Source of the DNA: Paenibacillus sinopodophylli
GTDB taxonomy: Bacteria; Bacillota; Bacilli; Paenibacillales; Paenibacillaceae
DNA: 64,000 nt
Assembly (NCBI RefSeq): GCF_005930355.1
Contig: NZ_VDBO01000004.1
Location: forward strand, 103,923 to 167,922
Reading direction: 5' to 3'
A program made the translations under genes and the position numbers. The notes below the pieces were generated by a model. The model was not told the DNA's origin and did no database searches. It worked only from the letters and a program-made list of their open reading frames with translations. Shown piece after piece: positions 27,152 to 35,563 of this stretch; within the stretch, counting starts at the first letter, position 1; each line of letters opens with the position of its first letter.

Positions 27152-30100
27152 CTATTCATTCAGAAACTCCACCAGGCTTAACAGATTGTAAACCAACGTT
27201 GCGGTTTCCGCACGCGTAGCATAGCCTTGCGGATTCACGTTTCCTTGCGTATCCCCGTTCATCATTTTCAATTCAACGAGTGCCCCTACAGAGACACGCG
27301 CATATTCGGAAATTGAAGCATGATCGCCAAATTGATCTAGAGTTGAGCTGCTCGAATTCACATCTTGCTTAAGATAAGCAAGCACGCGGGCAAGAATTAC
27401 GGCTTCTTCTTCACGGGTAATCTTTTGGTCAGCTTTAAAGCTTCCGTCACTATATCCGCTAATAAATCCACGAGAAGACATGGCGCCTACAGCTCCTGCG
27501 TACCATGACTCCTTGCTTACGTCTGAAAACGTTATTGCGCTGGAATCCTCATTCAAGCCGAGGCCCTTCGCAATCATTGAAGCAAATTCTGCGCGAGTGA
27601 CATGACCATTCGGCTTAAAGGTGCCATCTTCATATCCATTAATAATTTTCTTGTTGGCTAGCGTTTCAATTTTGTCTTTGGCCCACGAGCTTCCAATATC
27701 CGAGAGCATGCTCGCGTGCTCAATAATCGTATACGTAGAATTATGATCTACTTTAATAATTGCTACCGGTTTACCGTCCACCTTAGTGAAAACGGTTGGT
27801 ACTGGTGTTATGGTGCCATTCTGATTGATTAGAATACCAACCGTACGAGTTGAATCCACAGATGTATTCAAATCAAACGAACGTTTGATAAACGTACCTC
27901 TGAAATCATTGAAATCGTAGGTCTTATCTGGCGTAACCACTTCAATGGAAAAGCTTACTAAGGAAGCAACTAGCTTGCCTCCCGCATTCGTAATCTGTCC
28001 AATTACAGTGTCAGTAGGGATTGTTTCTATGGTAATTCGAAGCTCAGCATCCTTAACAACCGAATCGGAAAGCCCTAGAGCCTTGGCTACCGCAGCTGTG
28101 TCGGCAAAAGCAGCAGGAACTTCATACGTTACGCCACCGCTTTGGAACACGACTTTTGATTGTTCGTCTTTTTGTTTCATAATCGCAAGCAATCCTGGCG
28201 TCAACGATACGACGGCACGACCATTCGTATTCGCTACGGGCACAATAACCGCTTTAGTATCCGTACCATTCATTCGTACAAGAAGCTCTGCTTGTTTCAC
28301 TTTAGTCAGGCTGTAGCCTGTGCTGCTTGTAGAAATTTCTACTGGAGCCACTACAACGCCAGCACCTAGCGCTTCAATCAACGATTTTGTTGCGCTTGTC
28401 ATTTCGAAAGCAGGAGTCGGCAGTGTAGTAACCGGAATGACGACTGGTTCAGCAGCCAATGGATTGATGGTCAGATTGAAAATTTTGGTTTCAACGACTT
28501 CACCTTTCATAAGTGTGGCTGTTAGCATGACATTTGCTGGACCATTTACGAAAGCTGGACGCGTCACCACACCGTTATTCGCAACATACTTCAGATCAGA
28601 TGAGCTCCAGCTTATCATTACATCATTAGAAGCAAGCGGAAGCGCTAGGTTTTGAGTGACCGAAGCTTCCGTATCGCCAGTACCGTAGGTTGGATTGAGA
28701 ATAGATTTTTCTATCTGAATAAGTTCCGAGTCGACCCCTATAACAGATACATGAAATACGGCTGTATCGGTAATTAAACCTCTTGTAATGGTAGCTGTCA
28801 AAATAACTGTAGTTGTAGCAGAAGGTCTATTTACAATACCAGAATTAGAAAGAATAGCTGGTTGATTAGAAGACCATGATATAGAAGTGAGATTAATGTC
28901 ATCCGTCAGAGGCAATGACAAATTACCTTTAACATAACCTTCCGATTCATCCGTATCATATAAAGGCATCAAGCCCGCTTTTGTATTCGCTACGCTTTCC
29001 AAATCCGTTACCGTTCCCATCACTGTAACATCGAAAGTCTGCGTATCTGACGCTGCTCCTTTGGTAATCGTAGCAGTAAGCGTTACGTTCGCATTGCTTG
29101 CACCTACAGGTCTATTTACAATGCCTGTATTTGAAATAATAGTAGGGCTGCTAGAAGACCAAGTTACTGCGGTACCGTGAGCACCAGCAGTATCCAGCAA
29201 AAGATTTCCTGTTACGTAACTAGCTGAATCACCGGATACGTACCCCAGAGCGATGTTGCTTTTAGCGAAAGCAACAGCTTCAAATTCGGTCTCGTCCAAT
29301 GGCCTAATGGTCATATTAAATATTTTGGTGTCGACAGCCTGGCCTTTCGTAAGCGTAGCTGTCAAGACGACATTAACTGAACCATCAACGAAAGCCTTGC
29401 GTGTCACCAAACCGTTATTCGCAAGGTGCATCGGATTAGAAGAGTCCCAACTTATGGTTACATTGTTAGAGGCAAGAGGAAGCTGCAGATTTTGAGTGAC
29501 CGAAGCTTCAGAATCGCCGCTGGCATAGATTGGATTGAGATCGCCTTTTGCGATGTTAACAAGTTCCGAATCAATACCTATTACGGAAACGTTAAACGAT
29601 ACCCAATCCGTAACTGCATTTTTGGTAATCGCAGCAGTCAAAGTAACGATAGTTGTAACAGAGGGCCTATTTACAACTCCTGTATGATCAATGATAGCAG
29701 AATTGCTAGAAGACCATGAGATAGAGGTGAAATGAATAACATCCGTCAAAGGTAATGTCATATTGCCTTTGACATAGCCTTCCGATTCATCTGTATCATA
29801 AAAAGGCGTTAAGCCTGCTTTCGTATTCGCTACGCTCTCCTCATCGGTTAACACCACGGCAGGTTCGGTTCCAATTACCGTAATAACAAACGTCTGCGTG
29901 TCAATTACCGCCCCCTTGGTAATCGTCGCTGTAAGCGTGACGTTCGTGTTAGAGGCTTCCCTTGTGACTATGCCAGAATCCGTGATTACGGCTGCATTGT
30001 CGGTGGACCATGAGATAGCCGTACCGTTTATAATATCGGTACCCGGCAATGTCATATTGCTTAATACATATCCCATGCCTTCATCAGACTCGTAAAATGG

Positions 30101-30577
30101 AGACAAGCTTATCTTCGTTTCTTCAACGCTTTCCTCGTCCGTCGGCAAGCCTGAGTACTGCGATGTGGCAAAAAAATCGGAAGCGTTCGGACCGCTAATG
30201 GAAATTCGGCTTGTTTTTCCAATTACGCTGGAGGTAAGTCTAAACGTATTCGGAGAATTTACATGAGCAACGATATCGGTTGTTGCCAGCGCAGAAGCAT
30301 CATTTAGTAGATTCACGATACCTTGCATATCAACCAGATTCTGGGCAAGAGTGAGGTCTACCGTATGTCCAGGCTCGACTGAACCATCACTGATCGTGAT
30401 GGTTTTGGAATTGCCCCCCGAAAAATCAAAATTTGAGATGGCTTTACTTGTTGCTTCTGCTGCAGTGCCGCCACCTGCACTTATAGCAAAGACCATTCCG
30501 CTAAAGCTGGACATGATCATTGATAATGCCACAAAGCTAGAAAAGAACCTTAAACCTCTTTTGCGAAATAAATGCAT
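27152..30577 (-). CDS. SLH-domain surface protein with six bacterial Ig-like repeats
   Basis: This 1141-residue cell-wall protein has a Sec signal peptide ('SFSGMVFAIS'). Residues about 145-690 hold six repeats of 85-95 residues of the atrophied bacterial Ig type, each with 'ISWSS..' and 'VTLTATITKG' strands ending in 'VSVIG'. A unique beta-rich region follows, and the last 180 residues carry three S-layer homology domains ('WAKDKIETLANKKIINGYED', 'WYAGAVGAMSSRGFISGYSD' and a third). SLH domains bind pyruvylated wall polymers. Repeats 2 and 5 and repeats 3 and 6 are near copies, showing a block duplication. No catalytic domain is seen; it could be an adhesin or scaffold. Confidence 0.88.
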   Translation of the reverse strand: MHLFRKRGLRFFSSFVALSMIMSSFSGMVFAISAGGGTAAEATSKAISNFDFSGGNSKTITISDGSVEPGHTVDLTLAQNLVDMQGIVNLLNDASALATTDIVAHVNSPNTFRLTSSVIGKTSRISISGPNASDFFATSQYSGLPTDEESVEETKISLSPFYESDEGMGYVLSNMTLPGTDIINGTAISWSTDNAAVITDSGIVTREASNTNVTLTATITKGAVIDTQTFVITVIGTEPAVVLTDEESVANTKAGLTPFYDTDESEGYVKGNMTLPLTDVIHFTSISWSSSNSAIIDHTGVVNRPSVTTIVTLTAAITKNAVTDWVSFNVSVIGIDSELVNIAKGDLNPIYASGDSEASVTQNLQLPLASNNVTISWDSSNPMHLANNGLVTRKAFVDGSVNVVLTATLTKGQAVDTKIFNMTIRPLDETEFEAVAFAKSNIALGYVSGDSASYVTGNLLLDTAGAHGTAVTWSSSSPTIISNTGIVNRPVGASNANVTLTATITKGAASDTQTFDVTVMGTVTDLESVANTKAGLMPLYDTDESEGYVKGNLSLPLTDDINLTSISWSSNQPAILSNSGIVNRPSATTTVILTATITRGLITDTAVFHVSVIGVDSELIQIEKSILNPTYGTGDTEASVTQNLALPLASNDVMISWSSSDLKYVANNGVVTRPAFVNGPANVMLTATLMKGEVVETKIFNLTINPLAAEPVVIPVTTLPTPAFEMTSATKSLIEALGAGVVVAPVEISTSSTGYSLTKVKQAELLVRMNGTDTKAVIVPVANTNGRAVVSLTPGLLAIMKQKDEQSKVVFQSGGVTYEVPAAFADTAAVAKALGLSDSVVKDAELRITIETIPTDTVIGQITNAGGKLVASLVSFSIEVVTPDKTYDFNDFRGTFIKRSFDLNTSVDSTRTVGILINQNGTITPVPTVFTKVDGKPVAIIKVDHNSTYTIIEHASMLSDIGSSWAKDKIETLANKKIINGYEDGTFKPNGHVTRAEFASMIAKGLGLNEDSSAITFSDVSKESWYAGAVGAMSSRGFISGYSDGSFKADQKITREEEAVILARVLAYLKQDVNSSSSTLDQFGDHASISEYARVSVGALVELKMMNGDTQGNVNPQGYATRAETATLVYNLLSLVEFLNE

Positions 30578-30644
30578 TTCCTATTCACTCCTCCTGCGTT
30601 GTGATAAAAATGACTTGAGAAAGCTCACTCTTCTACTACACATA

Positions 30645-30653
30645 AGTATAACA
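30645..30653 (-). promoter_or_regulatory. Extended -10 promoter element of the SLH gene
   Basis: On the minus strand TGT-TATACT forms an extended -10 box about 70 bases upstream of the ATG. No good -35 box is present, as is usual for extended -10 promoters. The remainder of 30655-30900 holds no convincing gene. Confidence 0.4.
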
Positions 30654-30905
30654 TGCTATTCGTCTATTTCTTTTGATTATTGTCGAATTGTGACACATGC
30701 TTTTCCAACGAGATGGAAACCGGAAATTTCTAATCGATTTGTAAATTGGCCGGGTCCATTTTGTAGCAGCTGTTGCAGTCACCAAAGCAAGCTTCCTGCT
30801 GCTCATACTTGGCCAGTCGGGTAAGCAGATCATCTATTTAATAATCAGAATACGAGCAAACAGCAGCTTGTTCATCAATCAAATTAAAATAAAAAAATAT
30901 TTTAC

Positions 30906-30933
30906 TTGATTTTTAGTAAAAATAAGATACAAT
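30906..30933 (+). promoter_or_regulatory. Predicted promoter of the sugar ABC operon
   Basis: TTGATT (30906-30911) and TACAAT (30928-30933) are separated by 16 bases in an AT-rich context. Transcription would start about 30940, giving a leader of roughly 130 bases before the binding-protein gene. Confidence 0.55.
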
Positions 30934-30945
30934 TTGATCTGTAAG

Positions 30946-30959
30946 TGAAATCGCTTACA
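30946..30959 (+). promoter_or_regulatory. Catabolite-responsive element (cre, CcpA site)
   Basis: TGAAATCGCTTACA matches the consensus TGWAARCGYTWWCA at 13 of 14 positions. It sits just downstream of the predicted -10 box, where CcpA would repress during growth on preferred sugars. The wider stretch 30940-30959 is also an inverted repeat (TGTAAG...CTTACA). Confidence 0.7.
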
Positions 30960-31072
30960 TATAGAAGGTGACTGGAGATGTGGAATGATTTCAAGCAGGT
31001 TCATTTTTACTAAACTTGCAGCAATCTCATTCTATAGACTTTAGTCGATAAATATTAAGGGGGAACGTATTC

Positions 31073-32383
31073 ATGTTAAAATTATCCAAAATGCTTAGCC
31101 TGCTTCTCATTTCATCGGTCGTGCTCGCTGCTTGCGGTGGCAAAAATGAGAATGAAGGCACAAATTCAGGCGGTAACACAGATGCGAAAGTACAATTAAC
31201 AGCTTGGGCTTGGAACGTAAACGTGGGTGCGCTGAACAGCGCGATGGAATTATACAAGAAGGATCACCCGAATGTAGAGCTTAAAGTCGAGGATATCGGC
31301 CGCTTGGATGTATATGACAAATTGTCGACAGGCTTAGCTGCTGGCGGAGCAGGTCTTCCGGACATCGTATTGGTGGAGGATGACCGCATTCAAGGTTATT
31401 TGGAAGCGTTCCCAAAAGGCTTCCTCAACCTCTCTGAGAAAGGTTTTGACAGCAAAGCTGACTCCTTCCCAGCGTTCAAGAACGAGCTTGCTTCGAAGGA
31501 CGGCAAATTTTTTGCCTTCCCATTTGATGCAGGCCCAACAGGAATGTTCTACCGTACCGACATATTCGAGCAAGCTGGCGTAAGTGTGGATACGATCGAA
31601 ACTTGGGATGATTTCATCGCAGCTGGCAAAACGATCAAAGAAAAAACGGGAGCACAGGCTGTGCCGATCGACAAGTTCAAGGATGATGCCTTGTTCCGTA
31701 TGATGCTGAACCAGCTCGGCGTTTACTACTTCGATAAAGATGGCAACATCGACTTCAATAACCCAAAAGCAGTTCAAGCAATGGACACGATCAAAGCACT
31801 TGGCGATGCTGATTTGGTGAAAGACGTTAACGGTTGGGACGGGACAGTCTCTGCAACGATTGATGGTTCTGTAGCTACGGTTCCGTTCGGTGCTTGGTAC
31901 TACGGCACGATTATTGATCAAGCGAAGGATACAAGCGGCAAATGGGGAGTATTCCCGCTGCCAGCCTTCGAAAAAGGCGGCAACCGCGCAGCCAACCTTG
32001 GCGGCAGCAGCTGGATGATTCCTTCCGCTACGAAACATGCTGACGCTGCATACGCGTTCGCTGAATATTTCGCAACTACGAATGAAGTACAGGAAATCGC
32101 AATGGATAAGCACGGTCTATTCCCATCTTTGCAAACGACATATGATTCCGAGCTATTCCAAGGCGATGTTGCTTTCTTCGGCGGCCAAAAAATTTGGAAG
32201 CTGTTCAGCGAAGAGATGAAAGATATTCCAACTCCTTACTATACAAAGGATTACGCTCTGGCGCTTGATGAAGCAACGAAAGCACAAGCAGACACGTTTA
32301 ACGGAAAAAATCCAGCTGATGCACTGAAAGAATCAGCGAAACGTCTTGCAGATCGCACGAAGCGTCAAGCAAATAACGGATAA
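31073..32383 (+). CDS. Sugar ABC transporter substrate-binding lipoprotein
   Basis: This 436-residue family 1 extracellular binding protein has a clear lipobox 'SVVLAACGG' and a Gly/Asn/Glu-rich tether. The fold signatures include 'LPDIVLVEDDRIQGYLEAFP' and 'GGSSWMIPSATKHADAAYAF'. AAGGGGG precedes the ATG. It is the first gene of an operon with two permeases and is controlled by a cre site. A terminator-like hairpin directly follows, which would give more binding protein than permease. The neighbouring AraC regulator and GH27 enzyme suggest an alpha-galactoside substrate (inference). Confidence 0.92.
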   Translation: MLKLSKMLSLLLISSVVLAACGGKNENEGTNSGGNTDAKVQLTAWAWNVNVGALNSAMELYKKDHPNVELKVEDIGRLDVYDKLSTGLAAGGAGLPDIVLVEDDRIQGYLEAFPKGFLNLSEKGFDSKADSFPAFKNELASKDGKFFAFPFDAGPTGMFYRTDIFEQAGVSVDTIETWDDFIAAGKTIKEKTGAQAVPIDKFKDDALFRMMLNQLGVYYFDKDGNIDFNNPKAVQAMDTIKALGDADLVKDVNGWDGTVSATIDGSVATVPFGAWYYGTIIDQAKDTSGKWGVFPLPAFEKGGNRAANLGGSSWMIPSATKHADAAYAFAEYFATTNEVQEIAMDKHGLFPSLQTTYDSELFQGDVAFFGGQKIWKLFSEEMKDIPTPYYTKDYALALDEATKAQADTFNGKNPADALKESAKRLADRTKRQANNG

Positions 32384-32404
32384 TGCACCTGATCTACTAG
32401 TGGC

Positions 32405-32450
32405 GGGAGGGAGTTTTAGGCGAAACCCTAAAGCTCCCCCTCGTTTTTTT
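32405..32450 (+). terminator. Intra-operon attenuating terminator
   Basis: GGGAGGGAGTTTTAGG pairs with CCTAAAGCTCCCCCTC and is followed by seven T. It stands between the binding-protein gene and the permease genes, the usual position for adjusting their ratio. Confidence 0.85.
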
Positions 32451-32504
32451 CAAATATAAGAAATGATAAGTTTCACCCTTTTACTCCACTTATATTTCTC
32501 GGAC

Positions 32505-32546
32505 TGAAACGCGCTACGCCGCCAAAGGACGGCGACAGCTGTTTCA
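32505..32546. repeat. Two-tier inverted repeat upstream of the permease genes
   Basis: Outer arms TGAAAC/GTTTCA enclose an inner CGCCG/CGGCG stem with an unpaired region between them. It is not T-tailed. It resembles GC-rich intergenic palindromes that recur in Paenibacillus genomes (recollection, untested). Confidence 0.45.
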
Positions 32547-32586
32547 CCTTGCCAATAGCAATGATACTTAAAGGAGGGGCTTGCAC

Positions 32587-33438
32587 ATGAGGACGAAGGC
32601 TTACGTCCCTTATCTATTTCTGACACCGGCGCTTGGCTTGTTCGCAGTATTCATGGCTTATCCGATTATTTATTCATTCCTGCTCAGCTTTCAGACAAGT
32701 GAAGCTGGAGAGATGGTGCCGGCCGGCCTATCGAACTACCAAAGATTGTTTACGGACGAAATCTTCTTCACTGCGCTGAAAAATACTTTTCTAATTATGG
32801 TCGTTCAAGTTCCGCTCATGCTGTTTTTTGCGATCGTGCTGGCTTCAAGCTTGAACGCGGTCAAACGATTTAAAGGTGTGTTCCGCGTGTCATTCTTCAT
32901 GCCCGCAGTCACATCGCTAGTGGCGTACTCGATTATTTTCTCAATCATGCTGATGGGCGACGGTATTATCAATCAGGTGCTCGCGATATTTGGCATAAAA
33001 GCTGTTCCTTGGCTTTCCCATCCTTGGTGGGCGAAGGCCGCACTCATTCTAGCCATGACATGGCGCTGGATTGGTTATAACATGGTCATTTATTTAGCAG
33101 CTATGCAAAATATCCAAGAGTCGCTGTACGAAGCAGCCAGCATTGACGGTGCAACCCGCATCAAGCAATTTTTCACCATTACGATTCCTCAGTTAAAACC
33201 GGTTATTTTGTTTACCGCTATTTTGTCTACAATCGGAACGTTGCAGCTGTTCGACGAGCCTTACACGCTCACCAAAGGCGGCCCAAGCGACGCGACGCTG
33301 ACAATAGGAATGTATTTATATCAAACGGGCTTCCGCTACTTTGATTTCGGTTATGCCTCTACGCTTGCATATGTCATTGTCATTCTTATCGGCGTGCTGT
33401 CATTCATTCAATTTAAAGTAACGGGGGATGATGAATGA
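32587..33438 (+). CDS. Sugar ABC transporter permease (MalF/AraP/LacF-like)
   Basis: This 283-residue CUT1 permease has six membrane segments and the EAA loop 'LYEAASIDGATRIKQFF'. ATG 32587 is chosen over TTG 32581 because AAAGGAGG lies nine bases before it. Its stop codon overlaps the next start (ATGA). It forms the transporter with the lipoprotein upstream and the permease downstream. No ATPase gene is present; a shared MsmX-type ATPase is likely. Confidence 0.92.
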   Translation: MRTKAYVPYLFLTPALGLFAVFMAYPIIYSFLLSFQTSEAGEMVPAGLSNYQRLFTDEIFFTALKNTFLIMVVQVPLMLFFAIVLASSLNAVKRFKGVFRVSFFMPAVTSLVAYSIIFSIMLMGDGIINQVLAIFGIKAVPWLSHPWWAKAALILAMTWRWIGYNMVIYLAAMQNIQESLYEAASIDGATRIKQFFTITIPQLKPVILFTAILSTIGTLQLFDEPYTLTKGGPSDATLTIGMYLYQTGFRYFDFGYASTLAYVIVILIGVLSFIQFKVTGDDE

Positions 33439-34262
33439 TGAAAACGTTCAAAATCCGTTCCTTTTTCGTCTATTTCACACTTCTTATCGGTGCAGTTATC
33501 TCGTTGTTCCCGTTCTATTGGGCAGCCATTGCCGCAACCAATGAGAGCGGCAAAGTATTCGCGAAGCCACCCGTGCTTGTGCCGGGAGTCAAGCTGTTTG
33601 ATAATATTGCAAATTTAAATGAAGCAATCGGCATCGGAAGAGTCATGTTCAACTCGCTGTTTGTCGTCATCATCTATACCACGCTCAGCCTTGCTATTTG
33701 CACCATGGCCGGATATGCTTTTGCCAAATTCAGATTCAAAGGAAGAGACTTGCTGTTCGGCATGTTCCTCATGTCGATGATGGTACCGTATCACGCGCTT
33801 GTCATTCCATTGTTCAAAATGATGGCGGCCTGGGGCTGGCTCGATACCTATCTGGCGCTTATTCTACCCAATCTTGCTTATCCGTTCGCGATCTTCCTAA
33901 TGCGTCAGAACATGCTTGCCGTGCCTGATGCGATGATGGAGGCAGGACGAATCGACGGCGTGAGTGAATGGGGCCTTTTCACGCGGATCATCCTGCCATC
34001 TGTAAAGCCTGCGCTGGCCGCAACCGCGATATTCCTATTTATGTACCAGTGGAACAGCTTCCTCTGGCCTTTAATTGCCGTTCAGACAAAGGAAATGTAC
34101 ACACTGCCTATTGCGCTCTCAAGCTTATTTGGTCTCTCCCGCATCGATTATGGCCAGGTCATGGCTGGGGTTACGCTTGCAACAGGCCCGATTATTATTT
34201 TCTTCCTGCTGCTGCAGCGTCATTTCATCTCTGGTATGCTGGGTTCGGCTGTTAAAGGGTAA
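33435..34262 (+). CDS. Sugar ABC transporter permease (MalG/AraQ/LacG-like)
   Basis: The second permease of this importer has 275 residues, with the MalG-type N-terminus ('LLIGAVISLFPFYWAAIAATNES'), an EAA-type loop 'MEAGRIDGVSEWGLF' and the C-terminal 'HFISGMLGSAVKG' tail. It overlaps the upstream permease by four bases. The operon ends with a strong terminator 12 bases downstream. Confidence 0.92.
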   Translation: MMKTFKIRSFFVYFTLLIGAVISLFPFYWAAIAATNESGKVFAKPPVLVPGVKLFDNIANLNEAIGIGRVMFNSLFVVIIYTTLSLAICTMAGYAFAKFRFKGRDLLFGMFLMSMMVPYHALVIPLFKMMAAWGWLDTYLALILPNLAYPFAIFLMRQNMLAVPDAMMEAGRIDGVSEWGLFTRIILPSVKPALAATAIFLFMYQWNSFLWPLIAVQTKEMYTLPIALSSLFGLSRIDYGQVMAGVTLATGPIIIFFLLLQRHFISGMLGSAVKG

Positions 34263-34273
34263 CTAACACGAAG

Positions 34274-34316
34274 AAAGCCTGATCGATCATGGTTGTTGAT
34301 CGTATCAGGCTTTTTT
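34274..34316 (+). terminator. Terminator of the sugar ABC operon
   Basis: AAAGCCTGAT-GATC pairs with GATC-ATCAGGCTTT (one bulge), followed by TTTTTT. Confidence 0.88.
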
Positions 34317-34508
34317 CAGTTTCACTTATTACTACTCTCATTTATAAACATAACGCCTATGAGCGTGACCTTGTCCTGATTATTTCTCCATAGAGGGAGT
34401 ATCGTTCTATAATATGGTACGATTACAAAAGTCGGTACATGGTTCGGAGCTTGACCGTCGGTTTTGCGAAAGATAGTGACATCTATAAGGAAACGGAGGC
34501 AATTTCTT

Positions 34509-35312
34509 ATGAGTTCGGCTTTTTTCCTTGAGGATCTAATCTGTACGGACAGCGGATATAAACCGTCTGACTTACATCATTGGGGAGGAGTTCGGAATAT
34601 ATTTGCCTTGCATTACGTGGTCAGCGGTGCAGGTTATTATGAGGTCGGTCGAAACATCTATACATTGACTCGGGGTGAGAGCTTCATCATTTTCCCGAAT
34701 ACGGAAGTCTATTATTATCCCGATCCCGACGATCCATGGGAATATGTATGGGTAGACTTTAAAGGGGCCGAAGCACTGCGCTTGCTCTCTATGACACAGT
34801 TTGCCGAACACACGCCGATCGTCTCGGAAAGTCCCGTCCGTTTGGAGATGTTATTTCGCCAGATTGAGACTGGTGGTATGGCGCCGTATCAAAGAGAACG
34901 GTCCAATGCCCGCTTACATCTGCTGTTGTCGTATTATATAGAGCATTTTCCCCAGGAGAAGCTGCTACGGAAGAATGATTATGTCGTTTCCACTAAGGAA
35001 TATATTGAGAACAACTATTGGAAGACGGCGCTTACGGTTTCCGATATCGTTGAATACGTTAGTGTTGAGCGAAGCTACTTGTTCCGATTGTTTAAAGAAG
35101 CTACCGGTATGTCCGTTGTCAAATATGTAAAGACCGTTCGAATGAAGCGAGCCTGTGCATTGTTGCATTCGTCGAACCTGTCCATCAAGGTTATCGCTTG
35201 GTCCGTAGGATATCAAGATCAGCTCTACTTCTCCAAGGTTTTCAAGAAGGCGACCTCGTATACCCCCTCCGAGTATATGAAGAAGAATACCGTTGCCTCT
35301 GACCAGAGATAG
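34509..35312 (+). CDS. AraC-family transcriptional regulator
   Basis: This 267-residue regulator has an N-terminal cupin-like sugar-binding domain ('VSGAGYYEVGRNIYTLTRGESFIIFPN') and a C-terminal double helix-turn-helix ('LTVSDIVEYVSVERSYLFRLFKEATG', 'IKVIAWSVGYQDQLYFSKVFKKAT'). This is the MsmR/RafR-like layout. ATG 34509, with GGAGG nine bases upstream, is preferred to an upstream TTG at 34464. Lying between the sugar importer and the convergent alpha-galactosidase, it probably activates one or both (inference). Confidence 0.88.
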   Translation: MSSAFFLEDLICTDSGYKPSDLHHWGGVRNIFALHYVVSGAGYYEVGRNIYTLTRGESFIIFPNTEVYYYPDPDDPWEYVWVDFKGAEALRLLSMTQFAEHTPIVSESPVRLEMLFRQIETGGMAPYQRERSNARLHLLLSYYIEHFPQEKLLRKNDYVVSTKEYIENNYWKTALTVSDIVEYVSVERSYLFRLFKEATGMSVVKYVKTVRMKRACALLHSSNLSIKVIAWSVGYQDQLYFSKVFKKATSYTPSEYMKKNTVASDQR

Positions 35313-35361
35313 GAAGCATGATCATCCATACCAGCACGCTTCCCGATCTCTGAATGGGGCA

Positions 35362-35562
35362 TCAGCGGAACAGTACGCAATTCCCCGATTCCCGAAAATA
35401 TTTGATCAGCTTCTCTATAGGCTCTCGTCCACATTTCAGCTGTATGCCTAGGCAATCGATACAGAGTACTTGCTTCGCGTTCCTTGTCACCAGTTTGGAA
35501 TAGATGGCAATATCATCTGCCATCAATGGAACACCACATTCTTTGCACAGCCGAGAGCTCAC
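35362..35562 (-). CDS. Small double-CxxC zinc-binding protein coupled to the alpha-galactosidase
   Basis: This 66-residue protein has 'LCKECGVPL' near the start and 'VLCIDCLGIQLKC' in the middle, together giving the two CxxC knuckles of a zinc ribbon. The rest is helical and basic ('REPIEKLIKYFRESGNCVLF'). Its GTG start comes one base after the alpha-galactosidase stop codon, so translation is coupled. Similar small zinc-binding proteins occur in Firmicutes as conserved hypotheticals (recollection). Function unknown. Confidence 0.65.
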   Translation of the reverse strand: MSSRLCKECGVPLMADDIAIYSKLVTRNAKQVLCIDCLGIQLKCGREPIEKLIKYFRESGNCVLFR

Positions 35563-35563
35563 T

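Noticed and set aside
30636-30833. 65-codon minus-strand frame upstream of the SLH gene
   Set aside because: It overlaps the predicted promoter, has no family signature and no good ribosome site.
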